Source: Porticoccus sp965660005 (GTDB taxonomy: Bacteria > Pseudomonadota > Gammaproteobacteria > Pseudomonadales > Porticoccaceae). Taken from it: a stretch of 62,360 nt of DNA. Location: NCBI RefSeq assembly GCF_965660005.1, contig NZ_CBFHYF010000008.1, forward strand, positions 1 through 62,360. The letters run 5' to 3'. How positions within the stretch are numbered: position 1 is the first letter of the stretch; each line of letters starts with the position of its first letter. The position numbers and the translations under genes were made by a program. Shown here in pieces: positions 15,440 through 22,891 of this stretch. Under the pieces are notes generated by a model. The model was not told where the DNA came from, searched no databases, and saw only the letters and a program-made list of their open reading frames with translations.

Positions 15440-16888
15440 TTAGGTCAACGGCAGCTGTATATGAAAAGTGGTTCCAACATTCATATCTGAGGTAACAGCG
15501 AGCTGCCCTTTGTGTTGCTCCGTGATGATGAAGTGCGAGAATGATAGGCGCTTGCCAGCTTCGTAGTCGTCTGCGGATGATTTGCCTGCTTTATTGGTAA
15601 AGAAAGGTTCAAAGATATACTGCTGCTCTTCGTAGCTTATGCCTAATCCGTTGTGCTGGACCTTGATCCAGAGCATGTCGTAACAAACGATGATCTGAAT
15701 ACGGATGACCGGAGAGTGCCCAGGTTTATTCACTTGTCCCAGTGCATGACATGCATGGCGGAAGAGACTGAGAAATACCTGCTGCAGTTCTGATACATAG
15801 CAGGGAATCTCCGGGAGGTTTTGACTGTAGTGTCTCTCTATGGTCACTTCCCGGAAGCGCAGGCCAGACGGTACGGAAAGTACGTCATTGGCCAGCTCGA
15901 TAGTGTGCTCGATAATCTCTATGATGTCTGCCAGCCGTTTTTCTCCTCCCCGACTTTTTGAGAAGTCCAGCAAGTTGTTAATAACAGCCAGCGCCTGCTG
16001 CCCCTGATGGTCTGCATCCTCCAGTAAACCCGTTAAATTATCTGCCCAGGGGAGACTCTCCGGATTGTTTTGCAGTAGCCGGTACGCGGTTTGCAGGTCA
16101 TTCAGAATGACCTGCAACGGGGCATTGATATCATGGGCCATGGTTGCCGCGAGCTCCCCCATGGAGGACATCTTGTCGCGCTGGATAAGCATATTTGATG
16201 TAAGAATGTGTTGCGTGACATCGTCAATCAGGATGACAGCATCGGTTTCTGCCTGATTGCGCAACGGGTAAATCGTGATGTCGAAATGGTACTGCCCCCG
16301 CTGGCTGTGTTTGATGGTGACTGGTTTCTTGTCATTTAATGCTTTTTTTACCTGGTCCCTCGACAAGGTAATGGTGGGGTAGGTTTGCCACAGATTTTTA
16401 GTCAGCGCCTGTGCTGACGGGATACCGGTAATTTCTTCTGCGCGACGGTTCCATTGTGTGATGCTGCCGGTTTCGGTCAAACCGATCAGCATCAGTGGCA
16501 TCGAGCTCAACACGTCCTTTATGTAAGCTTCCGAGGATCGGAGTCGGCTGGTTGTTTCCCGGTGCTGGACAATTTCTCCCTGCAGCAGAACGTTGGCTTT
16601 TTGCAACAGGCGATTCGACTCATCCAGCGTGGCCGTACGCTCCCTGACACGTTGCTCAAGTTCCTGGCGTATGATTTCCAGCGCCTTGTTGGCCTGATGT
16701 GCCTGCCTACGACTGAAAAAAAGCGTCACAACGGTAATGGAAAGTAAAATTATAAAGATGCCACTGGACCAATTGGCAACGTATTGCCAGTTAGTGTGGC
16801 CATCTTCCAATCTGAAATAAGGGATTATACTGGCCGTGGCAGGACAGCTTGCCAGCATAAAAAAAAGCGCGGTCGTGAAAGTCTTCAT
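15440..16888 (-). CDS. PAS sensor histidine kinase with degenerate ATPase domain
   Basis: The 482-residue product starts with a signal-like segment (MKTFTTALFFMLASCPATA). A transmembrane helix lies at about 42-59, then a coiled coil, then a PAS domain at about 121-228. A HisKA-type H-box follows (MAHDINAPLQ, histidine 252). The HATPase part is decayed: the N-box asparagine position reads SLFRHA, the G1 box reads HNGLG where DxGxG is expected, and the GTGLGL motif is replaced by EAGKRLS. IFEPFFTNK is still recognisable. It may be phosphorylatable but is unlikely to bind ATP normally. An in-frame GTG/ATG-rich extension to 16999 exists but would hide the signal segment. No response regulator is adjacent. 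Confidence 0.8.
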   Translation of the reverse strand: MKTFTTALFFMLASCPATASIIPYFRLEDGHTNWQYVANWSSGIFIILLSITVVTLFFSRRQAHQANKALEIIRQELEQRVRERTATLDESNRLLQKANVLLQGEIVQHRETTSRLRSSEAYIKDVLSSMPLMLIGLTETGSITQWNRRAEEITGIPSAQALTKNLWQTYPTITLSRDQVKKALNDKKPVTIKHSQRGQYHFDITIYPLRNQAETDAVILIDDVTQHILTSNMLIQRDKMSSMGELAATMAHDINAPLQVILNDLQTAYRLLQNNPESLPWADNLTGLLEDADHQGQQALAVINNLLDFSKSRGGEKRLADIIEIIEHTIELANDVLSVPSGLRFREVTIERHYSQNLPEIPCYVSELQQVFLSLFRHACHALGQVNKPGHSPVIRIQIIVCYDMLWIKVQHNGLGISYEEQQYIFEPFFTNKAGKSSADDYEAGKRLSFSHFIITEQHKGQLAVTSDMNVGTTFHIQLPLT

Positions 16889-17207
16889 AATGATTGATAG
16901 TGCTCTTGCAGAGAGTAATGTGCGCTGTGAGTTAAAATCGGACTCCATGATAACAGCGAACCAACGGAGGTACGTTGAAATCATCAAGGTGATATTCATA
17001 TTCCCTTTGGGTATTGTCCGTCGTATCGCGGAGGGAAACCTGACTCCATTGGTTTTTCAGCGGCCAATATTGTGACACGGGATACCTCGGGTAAAGTGCC
17101 TGTTTGTGCTCCGGCTATTTTCTGCCACTTTGTCTTGAATAGAAATACCCGGGTAATCCCGTACTTGATGTCGTGTCTGCGCAGTAGGCAGGTTAGTTGC
17201 CAGCCAG
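16889..17207. other. Spacer of 319 bases between the kinase and permease genes
   Basis: No convincing gene was seen here. The part up to 16999 is an in-frame upstream extension of the kinase reading frame. A palindrome TACCCGGGTA lies near 17147-17156. No consensus promoter could be assigned for the kinase gene. Confidence 0.4.
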
Positions 17208-18530
17208 TCAGAACAGTAACAACAGTGCTGTGCCGTAGACAAGGCCTGACCAGAGTAGGGCCACGGTGCAGTAACCCATAATATCCTTGATACCCAACCT
17301 GGCAATGCCCAATAAAGGCAGGGCCCAGAATGGCTGGATCATATTCGTCCAGGCATCACCCATGGCGACAGCCATGGCAGCCTGATTTAGCGGAATGTTG
17401 AGTGATTGTGCGGCAGGAATGACAATCGGTGCCTGGATCGCCCACTGTCCGCCGCCGGAAGGGATAAAAAAATTCATCACGCCAGCACTGAGGAAAGTGA
17501 ACAGGTTAAACGTGTGTTCATTGGAAATACTGATGAACCATTCAGATACCGATGCCGCCAGGCCGGATTGGGCCATCATACCCATGATTCCGGCATAAAG
17601 TGGGAATTGCAATACAATACCTGACAGGCCTTTTACCGCCTCGTTGACAGCAGCGAGGTAGCTTTTCGCTGAGCGGTGTAGTAGTAGCCCCATGACTAGG
17701 AAGACAAAGTTGACGGTATTCAGCCCAAGACTGCCGCCGTGACTAAAAAATTCAAACAGGTAGGCGCAGCCCAGTATGCCGAGCATCAGAGTAGGCAATC
17801 GGCTGTGCTCAATCCGGTCTGCGGGGGTATCGATTCTGATGGGAATATCTTCGCTGAGGCCCATCTGTTCCGGGGTAACCTCACGGATATCGCTGGCTGG
17901 CGGCAGCATCAGTCTGAAGACAACAGGCAATGTTACCAGCATCACCAGGCAAATGAGGAGAATCTCCCAGCTGAAGATTGTCTCTGACAGAGGGATTGAG
18001 GTCTCGCCCATCAATTTGCTGATGATGTCACCATCCGCCACGGCAATTTTCAGTGGGATTGAGCCGGACAGTCCTGCATGCCAGATCACCATTCCCGAGT
18101 AGGCCGATGCCACCAGAAGAGGGTAGTCAACGCCCCTGACATGGCGTGCAATTTCCCGCGCCAGCAAGGCGCTGGTGATCAGTCCGAACCCCCAGCTTAT
18201 CCAGCCACAAATCAATGCGATTGTGGTCATGAGAATGATGGCTTGGCCGGGGGTCTTGGCCAGACAGGCCAGTGATCGCAGCAGTTTTTTTACCGGCGCA
18301 GTTTGCGCCAACACACTGCCAGTGACCAGCGTAACAGTAACCTGCATGGAAAATACCAGCAGGTTCCAGACGCCATCCCCCCAAAAGTGAACCATATCGG
18401 ATGGCCGTTGTGTTTCACCCAAAATACCCGCCAGAAGAACAATAAAGGTCAGAAAAATGGCAAAGATAAAGGCATCGGGCATCCAGCGCTGCATAATACG
18501 GGTAAACAGGTTGGACAGAGAGCGAATCAT
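17208..18530 (-). CDS. atoE: Short-chain fatty acid transporter, AtoE family
   Basis: The 440-residue protein is strongly hydrophobic, with about eleven to twelve predicted membrane segments. It matches the AtoE short-chain fatty-acid permease family: RWMPDAFIFAIFLT near the N-terminus, FWGDGVWNLLVFSMQ, and the C-terminal FFIPSGGGQWAIQAPIV and GDAWTNMIQPFWALPLLG segments. The family imports acetoacetate, butyrate and similar acids. No atoDAB genes are adjacent, so substrate and pathway link are inferred from family only. It is followed on the same strand by the sensor kinase gene after a 319-base spacer. Confidence 0.88.
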   Translation of the reverse strand: MIRSLSNLFTRIMQRWMPDAFIFAIFLTFIVLLAGILGETQRPSDMVHFWGDGVWNLLVFSMQVTVTLVTGSVLAQTAPVKKLLRSLACLAKTPGQAIILMTTIALICGWISWGFGLITSALLAREIARHVRGVDYPLLVASAYSGMVIWHAGLSGSIPLKIAVADGDIISKLMGETSIPLSETIFSWEILLICLVMLVTLPVVFRLMLPPASDIREVTPEQMGLSEDIPIRIDTPADRIEHSRLPTLMLGILGCAYLFEFFSHGGSLGLNTVNFVFLVMGLLLHRSAKSYLAAVNEAVKGLSGIVLQFPLYAGIMGMMAQSGLAASVSEWFISISNEHTFNLFTFLSAGVMNFFIPSGGGQWAIQAPIVIPAAQSLNIPLNQAAMAVAMGDAWTNMIQPFWALPLLGIARLGIKDIMGYCTVALLWSGLVYGTALLLLF

Positions 18531-18635
18531 TTGCGTTACCGTGTCATTATCATTTATGGGTTGGTTGCAAAATCAGGGCACTATTCTAGCGGCTTCACTG
18601 TTGATCTGAAATGGGTTGCCACAAAGTGATATTTT

Positions 18636-19439
18636 TTATAAACGTTGGTGTAGGCAGTCGCCGGTATCCAGGTTCATCAATCGCATTGGGCCGCCCCAGA
18701 CACAACCAGTATCCATCGGAAACAGGTTGCTGCCGCAAGGTTGTCCCTGCATGGCCGCCCAGTGGCCAAAAATGATTTTCGATTGGCGGGCCCTTCGATG
18801 CGGGTGGCTGTACCATGGCGCATAGCCAGGCGGTGGCTCGTTTGGTGGTAATTTGCTGCGAAGTTCCAGTTGCCCCGATGCCGAGCAGAAACGCATTCGT
18901 GTGAAATAGTTGGTGATCAGGCGCCAGCGTATCTGGCCGCTGAGCCGGTCATTCCACTGGTCGGGCTGATCACCATACATGGCTTGAAAGAATGCGCTTG
19001 CCTGTTCCGGTTGCCGAAGAACCCGGCCGATTTCACTTGCCAGTGTCAGCGCTTCATCTCGGCTCCATTGTGGCGGAATTCCCGCATGAACCATCAACCA
19101 GTTGTCCTTTGCGATCACAAGGGGTTGTAACTGCAACCAGTTGAGCAATTGATCCCGGTCCGGGGCCTTCAGGATAGGTTCCAGTGTGTCATTTTGGTTG
19201 GGCGCACGCACGCCGTGAGCGATGGCCAGCAAGTGCAGGTCGTGGTTGCCCAATACCATTTGGAAGGATGTTCCCAACTGGTGGCAGAAACGCAAGGTAT
19301 CGAGCGAATCAGGCCCTCGGTTAACGATATCTCCCACCGACCACAGGCAGTCTTTGCCAGGTTCAAAATGGACTTTCTTCAGCAGTTGCTGCAGTGGCTT
19401 CAGGCAGCCTTGCAGGTCACCTACTGCATAGATGGTCAA
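18636..19439 (-). CDS. apaH: Symmetrical bis(5'-nucleosyl)-tetraphosphatase ApaH
   Basis: ApaH hydrolyses Ap4A to two ADP and removes Np4 caps from RNA. The 267-residue product carries the metallophosphatase motifs GDLQG (in place of the common GDVHG), GDIVNRGPDS and GNHDLHL. The TTG start overlaps the apaG stop (TTGA), with GGAAC about seven bases upstream, so this is a coupled junction. It is the last gene of the lptD operon. Confidence 0.95.
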   Translation of the reverse strand: MTIYAVGDLQGCLKPLQQLLKKVHFEPGKDCLWSVGDIVNRGPDSLDTLRFCHQLGTSFQMVLGNHDLHLLAIAHGVRAPNQNDTLEPILKAPDRDQLLNWLQLQPLVIAKDNWLMVHAGIPPQWSRDEALTLASEIGRVLRQPEQASAFFQAMYGDQPDQWNDRLSGQIRWRLITNYFTRMRFCSASGQLELRSKLPPNEPPPGYAPWYSHPHRRARQSKIIFGHWAAMQGQPCGSNLFPMDTGCVWGGPMRLMNLDTGDCLHQRL

Positions 19440-19804
19440 TGCACAGTTCCGGGGACAGATAACAGAAAGGCCGGTATCGGAGCATCAAACGGTTCTCCCT
19501 GGTCGCTCACCATTTGATAGCTGCCCTCCATCGTGCCCACTTGGGTATCCAGGACGACACCGCTGCTGTATTGGAAAGATTCACCGGGGGCAATCAGTGG
19601 TTTTTCGCCTACCACTCCAGGCCCCTGAACCTCTTTAACCTTGGCGTTGCCGTCCGTGATGATCCAGTGACGACTGATCAGTTGAGCTGTTGTATCCCCC
19701 AGGTTGCGTATAGCAATATGGTACGCAAAAGTAAATTTATGGTTGCCTGGTTCGGATTGTCCAGGAAGATACTCTGGCGTGACCTCGACGACAATCCGGT
19801 TCAT
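19436..19804 (-). CDS. apaG: ApaG domain protein
   Basis: The 122-residue product is a full-length ApaG, a fibronectin-III-like fold protein associated with nucleotide or pyrophosphate binding. Its precise role is unsettled. Visible segments include HKFTFAYHIAIRNLG, ARHWIITD-like SRHWIITDGNAKVKEVQGPGVVG and MEGSYQMV. It overlaps rsmA and apaH by four bases on each side. Confidence 0.95.
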   Translation of the reverse strand: MNRIVVEVTPEYLPGQSEPGNHKFTFAYHIAIRNLGDTTAQLISRHWIITDGNAKVKEVQGPGVVGEKPLIAPGESFQYSSGVVLDTQVGTMEGSYQMVSDQGEPFDAPIPAFLLSVPGTVH

Positions 19805-20604
19805 TGCAGCGCTCCTATCTGGTTGCTGAGGTGAACAAAATCCGCCACGCTAAGATTTTGTGGGCGAAGTGATATATCAATATCAAGTTGCTCAAGCTGA
19901 ACTGAGTCGAGCATATGTTTCAGAGTGTTGCGCATGGTCTTCCGCCGTTGCTGGAAGCTGGCGCTAACCAGTTTGGTCAGTAACTTCAGGTCGTTAGCGA
20001 TGATGGGTGGCTGACTGTACGGCAGCAGTCGAACAATAGCGGATTCCACCTTTGGTGTCGGCCTGAAAGCCGTTGGTGGAACCTTAAACAACGGCTGTAC
20101 ATGACTGTAATACTGCACCATCACACTAAGCCTGCCATAGCTCTTGTCGTTGGGTGAGGCTGCCAATCGATCCACTACCTCTTTTTGTAGCATGAAGTGC
20201 ATATCCTCGATCTGCTGACTGAAACCCAGCAAATGGAAAATCAGCGGTGTTGATATGTTGTAGGGCAGATTACCAATAATACGCATTGCCTGACCAGGCT
20301 GATAAAACTGAGCGAAATCGGTTTTCAGTGCGTCCCCCTGGTGAATCTGAAAATCCGGGTAGTCGACAAATTTTTCTCTGAGGATAGGTATCAGATCACG
20401 ATCCAGCTCCACCACTTTGAGCGAGGGGCATTTCGCCAATATCGGCTCAGTGATGGCTCCGTGGCCGGGGCCAATTTCGATAATGTTTTGTCCCGGTTTT
20501 GGAGCAATGGCCGCAATGATTTTATCGATCACATGATGATTGACCAGAAAATTCTGGCCAAACCGCTTGCGGGCCTGGTGTTGATAAGGTTCACCCCGGT
20601 TCAT
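19801..20604 (-). CDS. rsmA: 16S rRNA (adenine(1518)-N(6)/adenine(1519)-N(6))-dimethyltransferase
   Basis: RsmA (KsgA) dimethylates two adjacent adenines in helix 45 of 16S rRNA late in 30S assembly. The 267-residue product has RKRFGQNFLVN, the SAM-binding IEIGPGHGAIT and the catalytic NLPYNIS. It also has the C-terminal FRPTPKVESA and SFQQRRKTMRNTL segments. ATGA overlaps join it to pdxA upstream and apaG downstream. Confidence 0.97.
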   Translation of the reverse strand: MNRGEPYQHQARKRFGQNFLVNHHVIDKIIAAIAPKPGQNIIEIGPGHGAITEPILAKCPSLKVVELDRDLIPILREKFVDYPDFQIHQGDALKTDFAQFYQPGQAMRIIGNLPYNISTPLIFHLLGFSQQIEDMHFMLQKEVVDRLAASPNDKSYGRLSVMVQYYSHVQPLFKVPPTAFRPTPKVESAIVRLLPYSQPPIIANDLKLLTKLVSASFQQRRKTMRNTLKHMLDSVQLEQLDIDISLRPQNLSVADFVHLSNQIGALQ

Positions 20605-21581
20605 CGGCAGGTATTTGCCATGCTGGTGGCCGTGGCGATGGCTGCGGTCAGACTGCCAGTGCTGGCAAGTTCCGTCCCCGCCAGATCCAGTGCTGTGCCA
20701 TGGTCCACAGATGTGCGGATAATAGGTAGCCCGAGCGTGATATTGACCGCCTTGCCAAACCCCATGTATTTGAGTACGGGTAAACCCTGGTCGTGATACA
20801 TGGCCAGTACGGCATCACACCGCTTCAGATACTTTGGCGTGAACAGGGTGTCTGCTGGCAGGGGGCCCTCAAGATGCATTCCCAGACTGCGCAGCTTGGC
20901 CAGTACAGGTTCTATCACCTCAATTTCCTCCATGCCAAGGTGGCCACCCTCGCCTGCATGGGGATTCAGTCCACACACCAGTATTCTTGGTGCTTGCAGA
21001 CCAAATTTCTGCTGTAGATCCCTATGCAAAATAGCAATTGTCTCGGTTAAACCCGCTTGTGTAATCTGTCCGGGCACCTGGCTAAGCGGCAGATGTGTTG
21101 TAGCCAGTGCCACCCGTAGCCCCTCGGCAGCCAGCATCATGACGACCTTGTCTGTGCGGGTTTTTTCCGCCAGAAATTCGGTGTGACCCGTGAACGGAAT
21201 ACCTGCATCATTGATGATGCCTTTGTGCACCGGACCGGTGACCAGTGCCTGACAAATATTTTGTTGGCAATCTGCAAGTGCGGTGTTCAAGGTCTCCAAT
21301 ACGTAAAGGGCGTTGCGCGAATCGAGTTTACCGGGTTTGGCGGGCAGGCAAAGTTCAACCGGTCTGATAACGAGCTCCCCGGCCGTTAGTGGACAGGGGG
21401 GAAGGTCAATAGAGAATAGCCGCAATCGTAGTGGAAGGTTTAATTCTCTGGCTCGAGCCAGGAGCAGATCCGGATCTGCATACACGACCAGCTCTGCAGC
21501 ATTTGGGCGCTGTGCCAATTTGATAATCAGATCGGGACCGATGCCCGCTGGCTCACCCGGTGTGATAGCAAGTCTGATCAC
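20601..21581 (-). CDS. pdxA: 4-hydroxythreonine-4-phosphate dehydrogenase PdxA
   Basis: PdxA oxidises 4-phosphohydroxy-L-threonine in the DXP-dependent route to pyridoxal phosphate. The 326-residue product begins with GEPAGIGPDLI and has TGPVHKG, PFTGHTEFLA, GLNPHAGEGGHLG and the C-terminal YHDQGLPVLKYMGFGKAVN. The metal-binding histidines are therefore present. The start is GTG, overlapping the surA stop (GTGA). Confidence 0.97.
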   Translation of the reverse strand: MIRLAITPGEPAGIGPDLIIKLAQRPNAAELVVYADPDLLLARARELNLPLRLRLFSIDLPPCPLTAGELVIRPVELCLPAKPGKLDSRNALYVLETLNTALADCQQNICQALVTGPVHKGIINDAGIPFTGHTEFLAEKTRTDKVVMMLAAEGLRVALATTHLPLSQVPGQITQAGLTETIAILHRDLQQKFGLQAPRILVCGLNPHAGEGGHLGMEEIEVIEPVLAKLRSLGMHLEGPLPADTLFTPKYLKRCDAVLAMYHDQGLPVLKYMGFGKAVNITLGLPIIRTSVDHGTALDLAGTELASTGSLTAAIATATSMANTCR

Positions 21582-22891
21582 AATTTGATGTCTACAAATG
21601 CCTCGTCACGTATTTCCCGCATCCAGATTTGCAGCTCTTCATCGAACTTGCGTCTTCGGATGATGTTTTCAGCCTGACGACGTTTTATTTCGTCACTGAA
21701 ATCCTGGCGGCGACGTTCGGTTACCTGCAGGATATGCCAGCCAAACTGAGTGCGAAAAGGTTCGCTGACGTCCAGCGTATCAATACTGGTCATGGTTTCC
21801 TCAAACTGCGGTGCGAATTGTCCCGGGAGGGACCAGCCGAGATCCCCGCCTCCCAGGGATGTACCGATATCCTCAGAGTGCTTTTTGGCTATTTCAGCAA
21901 AGTCGGCACCGTTGATGATATCGGCACGCATGTTTTCCAGCATGGCCTTGGTATCGTCTTCACTGCGAATCTCGTTAGGTTTGAGCAGAATATGACGGAC
22001 TTTGTGTTGCTGGACAATTTGCTCGTCGCCACCCCGGCGATCATAGAGCTTGAGCAGATGATAGCCGGCGTCACTACGAATCGGCATGCTAACTTCGCCG
22101 GGGGCCAGTTTGTCCACGGCGCTGACAAAAATGCCGGGCAGCTGGGTTGTTTTCCGCCAGCCGAGATCCCCCCCCTGAAGTGCATCCTGTGCGCCTGAAT
22201 TGGCAATTGCCAGGCTTTTGAAATCTGCACCATTCTGCAGTTCTTCATAGAGTTCACGAGCCTTCTGTTCTACCCTGGCTACATCCTCGCGAGGGGCTCC
22301 TGAAGACAGAGGCAACAGAATGTGACCAAGGTTGACATCCGGCGATGACCATTGTTGACCCTCTTCCGAGACCAGAAAATTATTTACTTCCTGTTCGCTG
22401 ATGTAGATACGGCGGTTAACAGCACTTTCCTGAACCCGGTTGATGAGAAGCTCATTGCGTAGTTGCTGTCTAAGCGATGTCGGGTCGATGCCGCTCCGAT
22501 GTGCATCCTCGACCATTTCTGCAACTGTCTGCTTCCGGCTTTCTGCCATTCTTTCCATGGCCTGGCTGACCTCCTCGTCGCTGATGCGCACGCCCATGCG
22601 TTGTGCACGGCTAAGCTGCAGGCGTTCCAGAATCAGGCGATCAAGAACCTGTGGAATCAGCACATCCTCGGAGGGAATTTCGGTGTCACTGTTTTTCAGT
22701 CGTGCATAGATGTCAGCTACCCGCTCCTCAAGCTCGCTGGCCATGACCACGTCATCGTCAACCACGGCGACAATATGATCGAGCGCCACCTCTTCTGAGC
22801 TTGCCGGCAATGCCAAAGCAAGGCCCAGCAGGAGTAGGCTGAAAAAAGTGGTTGTTTTACTGCATATACTCATAATCCGGCTCATGTGCAT
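21578..22891 (-). CDS. surA: Periplasmic chaperone and peptidyl-prolyl isomerase SurA
   Basis: SurA escorts outer-membrane proteins, LptD among them, through the periplasm. The 437-residue product has a signal peptide (hydrophobic FFSLLLLGLALALPASS). An N-terminal chaperone domain beginning DHIVAVVDDDVVMASELE follows. Two parvulin domains come next, the second with HILLKPNEI and GGDLGWSLPGQFAPQFEE. The length matches E. coli SurA. The start ATG shares a base with the lptD stop (TAATG). Confidence 0.96.
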   Translation of the reverse strand: MHMSRIMSICSKTTTFFSLLLLGLALALPASSEEVALDHIVAVVDDDVVMASELEERVADIYARLKNSDTEIPSEDVLIPQVLDRLILERLQLSRAQRMGVRISDEEVSQAMERMAESRKQTVAEMVEDAHRSGIDPTSLRQQLRNELLINRVQESAVNRRIYISEQEVNNFLVSEEGQQWSSPDVNLGHILLPLSSGAPREDVARVEQKARELYEELQNGADFKSLAIANSGAQDALQGGDLGWRKTTQLPGIFVSAVDKLAPGEVSMPIRSDAGYHLLKLYDRRGGDEQIVQQHKVRHILLKPNEIRSEDDTKAMLENMRADIINGADFAEIAKKHSEDIGTSLGGGDLGWSLPGQFAPQFEETMTSIDTLDVSEPFRTQFGWHILQVTERRRQDFSDEIKRRQAENIIRRRKFDEELQIWMREIRDEAFVDIKL

